Assembly: GCA_036279975.1 (NCBI GenBank)
Contig: DASURP010000006.1
Location: forward strand, 1 to 64,000
DNA length: 64,000 nucleotides
Direction of reading: 5' to 3'
Origin: 66-474 sp036279975
Lineage (GTDB): Bacteria; Pseudomonadota; Gammaproteobacteria; Xanthomonadales; Rhodanobacteraceae
Positions within the stretch are counted from its first letter, which is position 1. The number at the start of each line of letters is the position of its first letter. The notes beneath the pieces were generated by a model. It saw only the letters and a program-made list of their open reading frames with translations, did no database searches and was not told the origin of the DNA. Shown here piece after piece: positions 1-8,974 of this stretch. The position numbers and the translations under genes are program-made.

Positions 1-141
1 TTTTTTTGTTTCCTCACGCAGCGATCCGGTCCCGAGTCTGCGCGTCGGCCAACTCAACGATCCGGGAGATTCCCGCCAATCGCGTGATTCTGCGGTGACT
101 TGACCGGGTATGCTGCCCGTAAATTGGCGGGGAGACGGGCC

Positions 142-1371
142 GTGAAGCGTGCAAGTTCCTGCTGTCTGCTGCTCTTGCTCTCGATGTCCCCCTTGTTGGC
201 GACAGCTGCGCCGGTCTCCAGTCATTTTCTTTTCGTATGGGCGATGGAGGCCAAGCATCCCCAGGCCGCTGCGATGGCAATGAAGCCGGCAGATATCCCC
301 GCACAGCGCAGCGGACTCGGGGTGGGCAAGGATTTCCTTGCCGTGTTCGACGTCGAGCCCGGCCCGTCGTTCGGCAAACTCGTTGCGATGTTGCCCGTGG
401 ACGACGCGGTACAAGCGCATCACACGAATTATTCGGAGCCGCCCGACGATTTCCTGTATGCCAACGACTGGCTCGGCAACCACACCTACGTTTTCGATCT
501 TCGCGATCCCTTGCATCCGCGACTCGCGCACCAATTCGGCAATGTCGGCGTTTACGGCTATCCGCACTCATTCGCCCATCTTCCCAACGGTGACACGTTG
601 GCGACCTTCCAGTATTCCGGCGGATTCAATCATGCCGCAGGCGGGTTGGTGGAGTTCGATCCGAAAGGTCGCACGGTCCGGACTTCGTCGGCGGCAGTGG
701 CTGGCCATCCCAATATTCGTCCATACAGTCTGGCGGTCGATGCAAAACACGACCGTGTCGTCACCGGCAGTGCGGACATGATGGCGGCGCAGGTCAGTCA
801 CGTTGCGCAGGTATGGCGGCTCTCCGACCTGAAGCTGCTCAAGACCATCCAGCTGCCGCCGTCACCCGACTGGTTTTACGACACCGCGGCGGATTCGTCG
901 GAGCCGCGGCTGTTGTCCGATGGCAAGACGGTCGTTGTACCGACGTTCAATTGCGGGCTCTTCATGGTGCAGAATCTGACGAGCGACGATCCGACGCTGA
1001 AACATATCTATGACTTCGGTTATCGCGGTTGCGAAGTGCCGGTCGTAGCGGAGAACTTTCTGGTCGAAACGATGCAAAGCGGGCATGCGATCGTGTGCGT
1101 GGATATGCACGATCCGGAACATCCGCGCGAAGTCAGCCGCATCTTGTTGCCACCGGACGAATATCCGCACTGGCTGGCGCTCGAGCCGGGCGGTGATCGT
1201 CTGGTCGTCACCGGCTATGGCGCGCTCAATACGCGGATTCGTTTCGCCACGATCGATCGGCACACCGGAAAACTGACCCTCGATCCGGCGACGATCGACA
1301 TGGCGCGTGCGTGGCCGGATGGCTGGCAGGGCAGCGCCATTCCGCACGGCGCAGTTTTCAGCAATCCTTGA
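142..1371 (+). CDS. Secreted beta-propeller-like protein, distantly SBP56/methanethiol-oxidase-like
   Basis: The protein has an N-terminal signal peptide (basic start, then a Leu-rich core ending near ATAAP), so it is probably exported to the periplasm. The body contains repeated blade-like segments with D-P-x-H-P motifs (DLRDPLHPRL, DMHDPEHPRE), as expected of a propeller fold. The pattern HSFAHLPNGDTLATFQ recalls the selenium-binding protein/methanethiol oxidase family, but I cannot confirm that assignment. I chose the GTG at 142, preceded by a GGGGAGAC ribosome site, over the upstream TTG at 100, because it gives a standard signal peptide. The next gene follows 28 bases on and may be co-transcribed. 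The substrate is unknown. Confidence 0.7.
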   Translation: MKRASSCCLLLLLSMSPLLATAAPVSSHFLFVWAMEAKHPQAAAMAMKPADIPAQRSGLGVGKDFLAVFDVEPGPSFGKLVAMLPVDDAVQAHHTNYSEPPDDFLYANDWLGNHTYVFDLRDPLHPRLAHQFGNVGVYGYPHSFAHLPNGDTLATFQYSGGFNHAAGGLVEFDPKGRTVRTSSAAVAGHPNIRPYSLAVDAKHDRVVTGSADMMAAQVSHVAQVWRLSDLKLLKTIQLPPSPDWFYDTAADSSEPRLLSDGKTVVVPTFNCGLFMVQNLTSDDPTLKHIYDFGYRGCEVPVVAENFLVETMQSGHAIVCVDMHDPEHPREVSRILLPPDEYPHWLALEPGGDRLVVTGYGALNTRIRFATIDRHTGKLTLDPATIDMARAWPDGWQGSAIPHGAVFSNP

Positions 1372-1399
1372 CTATTGCCCTCGGAATAGGGGAGAACCC

Positions 1400-2032
1400 A
1401 TGCGCAGCGTCGCCGCGATCAGGAACCAGTGGGAGCGTCACCGCGAACTGATCGGACGCTTCGTATTCGAGTTGGTCATCGTCTTCATCGGCGTCACGGC
1501 GGCCTTTGCGCTCGAGAACTGGCGGGAGCGAGCAAGCGAGGCGCAGTACCACGCCGCGATGATCGCCGCGTTGCGTCCCACCCTGGACGATGTCATCCGC
1601 CACAACGCAAAGTTCGATGCGGAAGTCTTGCCCAGACTCGCCGCATTTGATGCCGCGATTGCTGCGGGCGGCCAGCCGCCGCTGCCGATTTACCGGGAGC
1701 CCCTTTCCGAGCGGCCGCCGACGCGCGCCTGGGATGGGCTGGTCGCATCCGGCGCCGCGCGCGCGTTGAATCCCGATCTGTTCTTCGAGTTGGCGTTGTT
1801 CTATACCCGCCAGGAATCGTTCGGCGAGCGCTACGTGCGCTACAACGATTTCACGGAGCAGCACGTGTTCACGGTCGGCCAAGATACCGCAGCCTTCTAC
1901 GACCCGGTGAGCAAACGATTGAAGCCGGAATTTGCCGCTTATGTCGACCGGCTACGCGACCTGCAACGGTTCAATGACGCCATCGCCAGTCAGGCCAAGG
2001 TGCTGCGCGACAAGTTGGCCAAAGGGTCGTGA
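1400..2032 (+). CDS. Small membrane-anchored protein, DUF6090-like
   Basis: A protein of about 210 residues with one hydrophobic segment near the N-terminus (FVFELVIVFIGVTAAFALENW) followed by a helical soluble region. The layout of a short basic head, a membrane helix running into an ENWRE motif and an alpha-helical tail resembles the DUF6090 family, which has no known function. An AGGGGAGAA ribosome site lies just before the ATG at 1400. It is the second gene of a probable two-gene unit with the secreted propeller-like protein. Function cannot be stated. Confidence 0.7.
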   Translation: MRSVAAIRNQWERHRELIGRFVFELVIVFIGVTAAFALENWRERASEAQYHAAMIAALRPTLDDVIRHNAKFDAEVLPRLAAFDAAIAAGGQPPLPIYREPLSERPPTRAWDGLVASGAARALNPDLFFELALFYTRQESFGERYVRYNDFTEQHVFTVGQDTAAFYDPVSKRLKPEFAAYVDRLRDLQRFNDAIASQAKVLRDKLAKGS

Positions 2033-2196
2033 ACGGACGGCGAGGTGGAACGGGGGCAGCGCGGAGACAGACTTCGTCTGCAACGACGGGACCGCCGCAG
2101 GCAGGCCACGAGCGCAAGCGGGGTGGGCATCAGGAAGACAAATCATCCCGGCCGTGTCGCAGCGGCAATGACGGTTGCCACCAGCACGGGAAAACG

Positions 2197-2219
2197 AAAC
2201 CCGCCTTGCGGCGGGTTTT
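2197..2219 (+). terminator. Hairpin terminator in repeat copy 1
   Basis: AAACCCGCC and GGCGGGTTT form a perfect 9-bp stem around a TTGC loop, and the right arm ends in TTTT. It lies about 165 bases after the stop of the DUF6090-like gene and could end that transcript. It is also the left part of a tandemly repeated intergenic unit. Confidence 0.7.
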
Positions 2220-2341
2220 GTGAATCCAAGGACAGGATCCCAGGTTTCGCGCTGCGCGATCCTCGAATGACGTTTTGGCAACAGGCACTGGCTCCCGTGT
2301 CAGCGCACATCCATGTGCTGCACGAGATGAAATCATCCTGC
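2197..2341. repeat. Intergenic tandem repeat, copy 1
   Basis: This unit of about 145 bases starts with the CCCGCCTTGCGGCGGG hairpin and contains GATCCC(A/G)GGTT, AATGACGTTTTGGCAA, CTCCCGTGTCA and CATCCATGTGCTGCAC, and ends in CATCCTGC. The next unit (2352-2500) carries the same blocks in the same order with scattered substitutions. No coding potential is evident. Confidence 0.75.
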
Positions 2342-2351
2342 CGAAAATGAC

Positions 2352-2500
2352 GAACCCGCCTTGCGGCGGGTTCGGGTGTTCGTGAAACCGATCCCGGGTT
2401 CAACGCTTCGCGTTGCCCCGGGATGACGTTTTGGCAAGAGAAGGTACTGGATCCCGTGTCAACGCACGTCCATGTGCGGCACGGGATGAGTGCATCCTGC
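2352..2500. repeat. Intergenic tandem repeat, copy 2
   Basis: Second copy of the unit at 2197-2341. Its hairpin, GAACCCGCC-TTGC-GGCGGGTTC at 2352-2373, has no clean T-tract on either strand. Because rpmG ends at 2503 on the minus strand, this hairpin may also act as the 3' end of the ribosomal-protein transcript. An internal dyad (GATCCCGGG with CCCCGGGAT) gives extra folding potential. The gap 2033-2502 holds nothing else I can recognise. Confidence 0.75.
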
Positions 2501-2502
2501 AC

Positions 2503-2667
2503 TCACTTGATCTTGCCTTCCTTGTAGATCACGTGCTTGCGGACGACGGGGTCGTATTTCTTGACCTCCATCTTGTCCGGGGTGTTCTTCTTGTTCTTGT
2601 CGGTGGTGTAGAAGTGGCCGGTGCCGGCCGAGGACGTCAGGCGGATCTTGTCGCGTTTGCTGGCCAT
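2503..2667 (-). CDS. rpmG: 50S ribosomal protein L33
   Basis: A 54-residue basic protein beginning MASKRDKIRLTSSAGTGHFY and containing TTDKNKKNTPDKMEVKKYDP, a close match to bacterial L33 of the cysteine-free type. L33 sits in the large ribosomal subunit near the E site. Length and start are as usual for the family, with an AGGAGAAT ribosome site upstream. It lies 11 bases downstream of rpmB on the same strand, the conserved rpmB-rpmG order, so the two are almost certainly one operon. The lack of a CxxC zinc ribbon suggests a zinc-independent paralog. Confidence 0.97.
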   Translation of the reverse strand: MASKRDKIRLTSSAGTGHFYTTDKNKKNTPDKMEVKKYDPVVRKHVIYKEGKIK

Positions 2668-2678
2668 GAGGATTCTCC

Positions 2679-2915
2679 TTACACCTTCTGTCCCTGCTTG
2701 CGCAGGTCCGCGAGCACGGCGTCGATGCCGTTCTTGTCGATGGTGCGCAGGGCCTTGCCGGACACCCGCAGTTTCACCCAGCGGTTCTCGCTTGCGACCC
2801 AGAACCGGCGTTCGTGCAGGTTGGGCAGCCAGCGGCGGCGGGTCTTGTTGTTGGCGTGCGAGACGTTGTTGCCGGTGCTCGCGGCTTTACCGGTGACCTG
2901 GCATACGCGTGCCAT
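2679..2915 (-). CDS. rpmB: 50S ribosomal protein L28
   Basis: A 78-residue protein, MARVCQVTGKAASTGNNVSH, with the family core NNKTRRRWLPNLHERRFWV and C-terminal KNGIDAVLADLRKQG. This is the full length usual for proteobacterial L28, a large-subunit protein. The start is supported by a GAGGAGAAA ribosome site. First gene of the rpmB-rpmG operon and divergent from secB; the 243-base gap (2916-3158) must hold the promoters of both, but I could not pick convincing -35/-10 boxes there. Confidence 0.97.
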   Translation of the reverse strand: MARVCQVTGKAASTGNNVSHANNKTRRRWLPNLHERRFWVASENRWVKLRVSGKALRTIDKNGIDAVLADLRKQGQKV

Positions 2916-3158
2916 GGCGTTTCTCCTCATGGTGATCCGCGTGGCCCGCGGAAGTTCGGCCCGACCCGCGATTGATCGGAGGCGCCGCTTCGGCCCCGCA
3001 TCGCGCGACGGGGCATCCGGGAAGCCCGGATCGACGAAAAGACAGCCGCGTAATGTAACAGGCTGCGCCGTTTCGGGCAATCGCGGCGCGTGCAAGAAGG
3101 CCTGGGGTGTGGGACAATCCCCGGTCTTTGACCCTTTCCCAGCGGAGCTTGCAAGAAC

Positions 3159-3659
3159 ATGGCAGAAGAGACCCCGGCCCTGAGCAACGGCCAAGCCGCC
3201 CCCCAGATGCAGATGGCGCTGCAGAAAGTCTACGCGCGCGACGTCTCGTTCGAGGTCCCGAATGCGCCCAAGGTGTTCCAGGAGGAGGGCCAGCCGCAGG
3301 TTCAGTTGAACCTCTCCCACAAGGCCAACCCGATCGAGGGTGACAACTACGAGGTAGTGCTGACCCTCACCGTCACCTGCACCCTGAACGAGCGCACCGC
3401 GTACCTGGCCGAGGTGCACCAGGCCGGCGTGTTCTCGTTCGTCGGCTTCGACCAGAACAGCCTTGCCATGGTGCTGGCCACTTATTGCCCGAACGTGTTG
3501 TTCCCGTTCGCGCGACAGGTCATTTCCGACCTGGTCCTGAACGGCGGTTTCCCGCCGCTGCTGCTGCAGCCGATCAATTTCGACGCCTTGTACGCCGAAC
3601 AGCAGCGCCAGCAGGCCGGTCAGTCCGGTGGCGACGCCAAGCCGGCCCTGAACGCCTGA
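3159..3659 (+). CDS. secB: Protein-export chaperone SecB
   Basis: A 166-residue protein matching SecB along its length: the start of the fold at LQKVYARDVSFEVPNAP, the strand region EVVLTLTVTC, and the conserved C-terminal half with CPNVLFPFARQVISDLV and GGFPPLLLQPINF. SecB is a cytosolic tetramer that holds precursor proteins unfolded and passes them to SecA. The poorly conserved Q/A-rich tail is normal. GpsA starts 4 bases after its stop, so the two are translated as a unit; secB-gpsA is a widespread arrangement in gammaproteobacteria. Confidence 0.96.
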   Translation: MAEETPALSNGQAAPQMQMALQKVYARDVSFEVPNAPKVFQEEGQPQVQLNLSHKANPIEGDNYEVVLTLTVTCTLNERTAYLAEVHQAGVFSFVGFDQNSLAMVLATYCPNVLFPFARQVISDLVLNGGFPPLLLQPINFDALYAEQQRQQAGQSGGDAKPALNA

Positions 3660-3663
3660 ACCC

Positions 3664-4701
3664 ATGACTCCTCGCGCGACGGTTGCCGTCCTCGGCGCCG
3701 GTTCGTGGGGCACCGCGCTGGCGGCGTTGCTCAGCAGCAACGGCGTCGCGACCCGGCTTTGGGGTCGTGATGCCGGGGCGCTGGCACGCATCGCGGCCAG
3801 CCACCACAATCCGCGCTACCTGCCGGACCTGGAATTGCCTGCGGCGCTGGCTTGCGTGCCGGACCTAGGCCAGGCGACAAGCGGTGTCGAACTGGTTCTG
3901 GTGGCGGTCCCGAGCCACGCCTTCCGCGAAGTGCTGGAGGAGACCGCACCGCTGCTGCCTGCCGGGGCTGGTTACGCCTGGGCGACCAAGGGTTTCGAAC
4001 CCGGTACCGGGCGCTTCCTGCACGAACTGGTGGCCGAACGTCTGCCGGCGACGCCGGCGGCCGTGGTCACCGGCCCGTCCTTCGCGCGCGAGGTCGCGGC
4101 CGGGATGCCGACCGCGGTAACCGTGCACTCGTCCGATGACGCTTTCGCCCACCGGGTCGCCGAACTGCTGCACAGCCACACTTTCCGCACATACACCGGC
4201 AACGACATGCTGGGGGCCGAACTGGGCGGCGCGATGAAGAACGTGCTGGCGGTGGCCACCGGCGTCGCCGATGGCATGCAGCTCGGTTTGAATGCGCGCG
4301 CCGGACTGATCACCCGCGGCATGAACGAAATGCTGCGCCTCGGCGCCGCGCTGGGCGCGCAACCGCAGACCTTGATGGGTCTCGCGGGCCTGGGCGACCT
4401 GGTGCTCACCTGCACCGGACAACTGTCGCGCAACTATCGCTTCGGTTTTGCGCTGGGGCAGGGCGTGCCGCTGCAACAGGCATTGACCGAGATCGGACAG
4501 GTGGTGGAGGGTGCGGTCACGGCCGACGAAGTGATGCGGCTCGCCAACCGCCACGGCCTCGACCTGCCGATTTCGCAACACGTGCAAGCCGTGCTGCGCG
4601 GCGAAATGACGCCGACCGACGCCCTGCATTCGCTGCTGGCGCGCGAGCGCAAACCCGAATACCCGGAAAACCTGTTTCATCAAGCATGCGATCTTCCGTG
4701 A
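3664..4701 (+). CDS. gpsA: NAD(P)-dependent glycerol-3-phosphate dehydrogenase
   Basis: This cytosolic enzyme reduces dihydroxyacetone phosphate to sn-glycerol 3-phosphate for phospholipid synthesis. The 345-residue protein opens with the Rossmann motif GAGSWGT (residues 11-17), has the active-site segment GGAMKNVLAVATGVADG near residue 190 with its catalytic Lys, and the substrate-binding region NARAGLITRGMNEM. Length is normal. It follows secB by 4 bases and is probably in the same operon. No convincing terminator follows it. Confidence 0.96.
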   Translation: MTPRATVAVLGAGSWGTALAALLSSNGVATRLWGRDAGALARIAASHHNPRYLPDLELPAALACVPDLGQATSGVELVLVAVPSHAFREVLEETAPLLPAGAGYAWATKGFEPGTGRFLHELVAERLPATPAAVVTGPSFAREVAAGMPTAVTVHSSDDAFAHRVAELLHSHTFRTYTGNDMLGAELGGAMKNVLAVATGVADGMQLGLNARAGLITRGMNEMLRLGAALGAQPQTLMGLAGLGDLVLTCTGQLSRNYRFGFALGQGVPLQQALTEIGQVVEGAVTADEVMRLANRHGLDLPISQHVQAVLRGEMTPTDALHSLLARERKPEYPENLFHQACDLP

Positions 4702-4894
4702 TCGCTGCTTCGTTCGCTTCTTTGCGAGGCACGGTACTTGGCGATCTGACCGTCCAGAACGCCCATCCTTGGGCCGGCTTTTCACAAAAGCCACTTCCGA
4801 GCCGCAGTGATCGATCGCCCACTGGTGCAGCGATCAGGGACGATCGCAAAAGTACGTGTATGCTTGAGCCTTTTAAGCGCAGGATCAGCCCCGG

Positions 4895-7800
4895 GTGCAG
4901 CACCGCAGCAGCCAGACCGATGCGTCACCTTCGTCCCCGCCCGCCAAGGCGGCCAAGCCGGCTGGGGCGCCATTGCCCGCGGAGTGGTCGCGCCTGATCG
5001 ATGCCGCCGAGGGTGAATCGGCGGCTGGGTCGCGGCGCGCACCGACGCTCGGCTTCCTGCTGGAGTTGTTCCAGGACGAGCCGCCGATTGCCCGGGTGGA
5101 GGTCGCGCCGGTCCTGCTGGAAACCCTGGCCAAGGGCCAGCTGGGCCGGGCGGTGCCGCTGGATCCCAAGCAACTGCTCAACGCCGCCTTGCCGGAAGCC
5201 GCAACCCGGCTCGCGGCCAGCGTGCTCGGCCTGCCGCAAACCCAGCGCAAGGGGCGCACCTATGCGCATCTCGCGGGCGCGTTCGGTGACGCCTTGCTGC
5301 GTGAACTGCTCGCCTCGGCGCCCAGCCTGCTGGGTGGCGTGGCGGGCCTGCGGCTCGCGCTCGGCAATCCGCGTCCGCTCGAGTGGGGCTGGCAGCTCGA
5401 ACGCGACGGTCGCCAGCGACTGCTGCCCAAGCTGCCGCCGCACCAGCGCCTGGTCCGTGTCGGCGGACTTTGGTACCTGGATCCCGAACGTGCCGAACTC
5501 GGTCTGCTGGACGGTGATGCGGCCGAGATGGCGCTGGTCGAGGCGCCGCCGTTGTCGCCCGAACACGCCGAAACCCTGGCCGAACGCGTTGCAGCGTCGC
5601 CATGGGCCGCGCGCATACCCGCGCCGCAGGCGTTCAGTGCCGTGCAGCGCGCGGACCTGGCGCCCAGGCCCGTGATGATTTTCCAGGCGTTGACGCGGCA
5701 CGCGCGGATCGGCGCGGGCACGCCGCCGCTCGCTTACGCCAGGCTGGCCTTCGATTACGGTGGCGAGCGCCTGCCGGGCCGCGGCGGCGATGCCGTGGTG
5801 CGGCGCGTACGCAACGGCAAGCTGGTCGAGATCGTGCGCAAGCGCGCCGAGGAATTGGCGACGATGGAGCGCCTCGAAGCGTTCGGCCTCGCGCCCGCGG
5901 TCGATTGCGAAGGCCTGCCCTGGGACATGGCCGACGCGCTGCCCGAGGACGCCTGGGTGTTCCCCGGCAAGGGCTATGCCGGCGCGCTGGAAGTCAACAC
6001 GCCCGCGCGCTGGCTGGGCCTGCGCGAAAAGCTCGAGAACGACGGATTCGCGGTCGAATACGCTCCGAGCTTTCCGTTCGAAGTGCTGGAGGGCCCGCCA
6101 CGCTGGTACGGCGTGGCCAGGCCCGACGACGGCGGCGAGGCCTTCGAGTTCGAGATGGGCATCGAGGTGGAAGGCAAGCGCGTCAACCTGCTGCCGACCG
6201 TCGCGCGCGCGCTGTCCGAACACACGCTGTCGCTGGCCGTCCCGGAAAACGAAACCAGGGACGCGGTGTGGTACGCCCCGGTGGACGATCGCCGCCGGGT
6301 CGCGGTGCCGCTGGTCACCTTGCGCAAATTGTTGGCGCCGCTGGCCGAGTACCTCGCGCATCCACGCGAAAAGTTGCGCCTGCCACGCGTGCAGGCGGGC
6401 CGGCTGGAGGAGTTTGCGGAAGCGCTGCCGAAGAACGGCAAGCTGGACGCGCCCAGGGATTTGACGGGGTTCACCACGCGCCTGCGCGAAGCGGCGGCGC
6501 AGGCTTCCGATGCGGTGCCCGACGCACTGGTTGGCCAGTTGCGGCCGTACCAGCGTGAAGGCCTGCGCTGGTTGAACGCGTTGGCGGCCGCGGGCCTGGG
6601 CGGCGTGCTGGCCGACGACATGGGGCTGGGCAAGACCGTGCAGGTGCTGGCGCACATCCTGGCGTTGAAGCAAGGCTCGGCACTCACGCAGCCCGCGCTG
6701 GTGGTTGCACCCACCAGCCTGATCCCGAACTGGCAGGCCGAGACCGAACGTTTTGCACCCAGCCTGAAGGTGTTGACCCTGCATGGCCCCGAACGCGTCA
6801 AGAGCTTCGACCGGCTGGCCGGCCACGACATCATCCTCACCAGCTATGCATTGTTGCCGCGCGACCTGTCGGTGTTGCGCGAACAGCCGTTCGCGCTGGT
6901 GGTGCTGGACGAGGCGCAGCAGGTGAAGAACCCGCGCACCCAGGCGCGGCGCGCGCTGTTGTCGATCGCGTCCCGGCGGCGCGTGTGCATGACCGGCACG
7001 CCGCTGGAAAACCACCTGGGCGAATTGTGGTCGCAGGTCGACCTGGCGGTGCCGGGCCTGCTCGGCGACGAGGGTTCGTTCCGGCGCCACTACCGGATTC
7101 CCATCGAGCGCCAGGCCGACGCCGATTGCCAGGCCAGGCTCAACCACCGGATCTCGCCTTTCATCCTGCGCCGCACCAAGGCCCAGGTCGCGAAGGAGTT
7201 GCCCGAGAAGACCGAGATCGCGCGGCGGGTGGTGTTGTCCGGCAAGCAACGCGAGCTGTACGACGCGCTGCGGGTTTCGCTGGGCGAGGAAGTGCGCGAG
7301 GTAGTGCGCCAACGCGGCCTCGAGCACAGCGGCATCATCGTGCTGGATGCCTTGCTTAAGCTGCGCCAGACCTGCTGCGATCCGCGCCTGGTGAAACTGG
7401 AATCCGCGCGCGGGGTGCGCGAATCGGCCAAGCTCGAGTTGCTGATGGACATGCTGCCCGACCTTTTGAGCGAAGGCCGGCGGGTACTGCTGTTCTCGCA
7501 GTTCACCGAAATGCTGGCGCTGATCGCGCGCGAGTTGAACCGCCGGCACCTGCATTACGTCACCCTGACCGGCGACACGCGCGACCGCGCCGAACCCGTG
7601 CGCAAGTTCCAGGATGGCGAGGTGCCGCTGTTCCTGCTGTCGCTGAAGGCCGGCGGCGTGGGCCTGAACCTCACCGCGGCCGATACCGTGATCCACTACG
7701 ACCCGTGGTGGAATCCCGCCGCCGAAACCCAGGCCGCCGACCGCGCGCACCGCATCGGGCAGGACAAGCCGGTATTCGTGTACCGCCTGATCTGCGCCGA

Positions 7801-7936
7801 TACTGTCGAGGAACGCATCGAGGATCTGAAGGCGCGCAAGGCGGAACTCGCCCAGGCGGTGCTGGAAGGCGGCGGGACGCGGGACAAACTGAAGTTCGAC
7901 GAGGATGACCTGGACGCGCTGTTTGCGAACGAGTGA
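4895..7936 (+). CDS. SNF2-family DEAD/DEAH-box helicase
   Basis: A 1013-residue SWI2/SNF2 ATPase. The N-terminal ~540 residues are an uncharacterised bacterial SNF2-associated region. The ATPase core carries motif I (MGLGKT near 576-581), motif II in the form DEAQ (near 671), motif III MTGTPLENHLGELWS, and the helicase-C half with SLKAGGVGLNLTAAD and RAHRIGQ (near 953). Such proteins translocate on double-stranded DNA and remodel protein-DNA complexes; the target here is unknown. The start is a GTG with AGGA about ten bases upstream; a later start is possible because the first 40 residues are Pro/Ala-rich. It is too divergent at the N-terminus to be called RapA. Confidence 0.9.
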   Translation: MQHRSSQTDASPSSPPAKAAKPAGAPLPAEWSRLIDAAEGESAAGSRRAPTLGFLLELFQDEPPIARVEVAPVLLETLAKGQLGRAVPLDPKQLLNAALPEAATRLAASVLGLPQTQRKGRTYAHLAGAFGDALLRELLASAPSLLGGVAGLRLALGNPRPLEWGWQLERDGRQRLLPKLPPHQRLVRVGGLWYLDPERAELGLLDGDAAEMALVEAPPLSPEHAETLAERVAASPWAARIPAPQAFSAVQRADLAPRPVMIFQALTRHARIGAGTPPLAYARLAFDYGGERLPGRGGDAVVRRVRNGKLVEIVRKRAEELATMERLEAFGLAPAVDCEGLPWDMADALPEDAWVFPGKGYAGALEVNTPARWLGLREKLENDGFAVEYAPSFPFEVLEGPPRWYGVARPDDGGEAFEFEMGIEVEGKRVNLLPTVARALSEHTLSLAVPENETRDAVWYAPVDDRRRVAVPLVTLRKLLAPLAEYLAHPREKLRLPRVQAGRLEEFAEALPKNGKLDAPRDLTGFTTRLREAAAQASDAVPDALVGQLRPYQREGLRWLNALAAAGLGGVLADDMGLGKTVQVLAHILALKQGSALTQPALVVAPTSLIPNWQAETERFAPSLKVLTLHGPERVKSFDRLAGHDIILTSYALLPRDLSVLREQPFALVVLDEAQQVKNPRTQARRALLSIASRRRVCMTGTPLENHLGELWSQVDLAVPGLLGDEGSFRRHYRIPIERQADADCQARLNHRISPFILRRTKAQVAKELPEKTEIARRVVLSGKQRELYDALRVSLGEEVREVVRQRGLEHSGIIVLDALLKLRQTCCDPRLVKLESARGVRESAKLELLMDMLPDLLSEGRRVLLFSQFTEMLALIARELNRRHLHYVTLTGDTRDRAEPVRKFQDGEVPLFLLSLKAGGVGLNLTAADTVIHYDPWWNPAAETQAADRAHRIGQDKPVFVYRLICADTVEERIEDLKARKAELAQAVLEGGGTRDKLKFDEDDLDALFANE

Positions 7937-8058
7937 GCCGGTGTCCTGGTCCCTGAACTAAAAGCGCCGGATTCAGGGTTCCGTTTCCCGATGAAGCACG
8001 GGAACGACTCCGCAATGACGACACCATGGCGCATGCACGAGCAAGGCATACTGGATCC

Positions 8059-8550
8059 ATGACCCGTGCCGAATCCTTCGAAGGCGGCTGTGGCTGCCGC
8101 TTCATTCGCTATCGGCTGACACGCACGCCGCTGTTCGTGCACTGCTGCCATTGCCGCTGGTGCCAGCGCGAGACCGGCTCGGCGTTCGTGCTGAACGCAT
8201 TGATCGAGACCGCTTGCGTCGAACTGCTGCACGGCCAGCCCGGGATGGTGATGACGCCGTCGGAAAGCGGCAAGGGCCAGAGCATCGCGCGCTGCCCGCA
8301 GTGCCGCATCGCATTGTGGAGCCACTATCCGGGCGCGGGGCCGTTGTTCGCCTTCGTGCGCGTCGGCACGCTGGACGATCCCGATCGCTTCCCGCCCGAC
8401 ATCCACATCTTCACGATGTCGAAGCAGCCCTGGGTGGTGCTTCCCGAAGGCGTGCCCGCGATGCATGGGTACTACGACCGCGAGGAGCACTGGCCGAAGG
8501 CAAGTCTGGCGCGCCGCGCGGCGGTGCTGGCGGCGGCCCCCGCCGTCTGA
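8059..8550 (+). CDS. GFA family protein (glutathione-dependent formaldehyde-activating fold)
   Basis: A 163-residue protein with the GFA zinc-binding pattern: a first pair of cysteines in GGCGC, then HCCHCRWCQRETGSAF, and a CPQC pair in the middle. Members of this fold (formerly called Gfa or centromere-protein-V-like) bind zinc and some react with glutathione adducts; the formaldehyde activity named for the family is doubtful and cannot be assumed. The ATG at 8059 gives the usual family start. It stands alone between the helicase gene and the convergent DUF971 gene. Confidence 0.88.
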   Translation: MTRAESFEGGCGCRFIRYRLTRTPLFVHCCHCRWCQRETGSAFVLNALIETACVELLHGQPGMVMTPSESGKGQSIARCPQCRIALWSHYPGAGPLFAFVRVGTLDDPDRFPPDIHIFTMSKQPWVVLPEGVPAMHGYYDREEHWPKASLARRAAVLAAAPAV

Positions 8551-8566
8551 TCCTCGGTACGGAGCG

Positions 8567-8974
8567 TCAACGCGGTTTCGGACCGCGCATCGGCACGGGG
8601 TGGCCGTACAGTGATGTCGGGTCGCGCGACAGGCCGTTCTTTTCCAGTGCGTCGAGATACGACTGCCAGTTCTGCGCCTGCTTGACGCCGAGCTCGTGCA
8701 GGATTTCCCACGAATAGATCCCGGTGGCGTGTCCGTCGGTGAAGCGCAGCGTGACCGCGTAATTGCCGACCGGTTCCAGTTCCATGATCCCGACCTCACG
8801 CTTGCCCGCGACCAGCACCTGCTGGCCGGGACCGTGGCCTTGCACCTCGGCGCTGGGCGAGTACACGCGCAGATATTCGGCCGGCAGCACGAACGCTTCG
8901 CCGGAGTCGAAAGCGACTTCCAGCGTGCGTGATTTCTTGTGCAGGGTGATGTCGGTGGGTTTGGACGTGGGCAT
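8567..8974 (-). CDS. DUF971 domain protein
   Basis: A 135-residue protein whose core LHKKSRTLEVAFDSGEAFVLPAEYLRVYSPSAEVQGHG and end YSWEILHELG match DUF971, the domain also found as the N-terminus of gamma-butyrobetaine hydroxylases and linked in some proteins to Fe-S cluster or quinone metabolism. The role of the stand-alone form is not settled. In Pseudomonas a DUF971 gene directly follows hslVU; here one extra gene and a 296-base spacer intervene, so it may be transcribed with hslVU or on its own. Confidence 0.9.
   Translation of the reverse strand: MPTSKPTDITLHKKSRTLEVAFDSGEAFVLPAEYLRVYSPSAEVQGHGPGQQVLVAGKREVGIMELEPVGNYAVTLRFTDGHATGIYSWEILHELGVKQAQNWQSYLDALEKNGLSRDPTSLYGHPVPMRGPKPR

Noticed and set aside
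2197..2500. Tandem repeat read as a CRISPR array
   Set aside because: Only two units of about 145 bases, imperfect, without unique spacers and without cas genes.
4776..4792. GGCTTTT-CAC-AAAAGCC hairpin after gpsA as a terminator
   Set aside because: The stem is short and AT-rich at the loop and no T run follows on either strand. It was not listed as a terminator.
4925..7750. Very long open frame on the minus strand opposite the SNF2 helicase
   Set aside because: High-GC coding sequence opens antisense frames. The translation is Arg/Gln/His-rich with no domain, while the plus strand has a full SNF2 protein.
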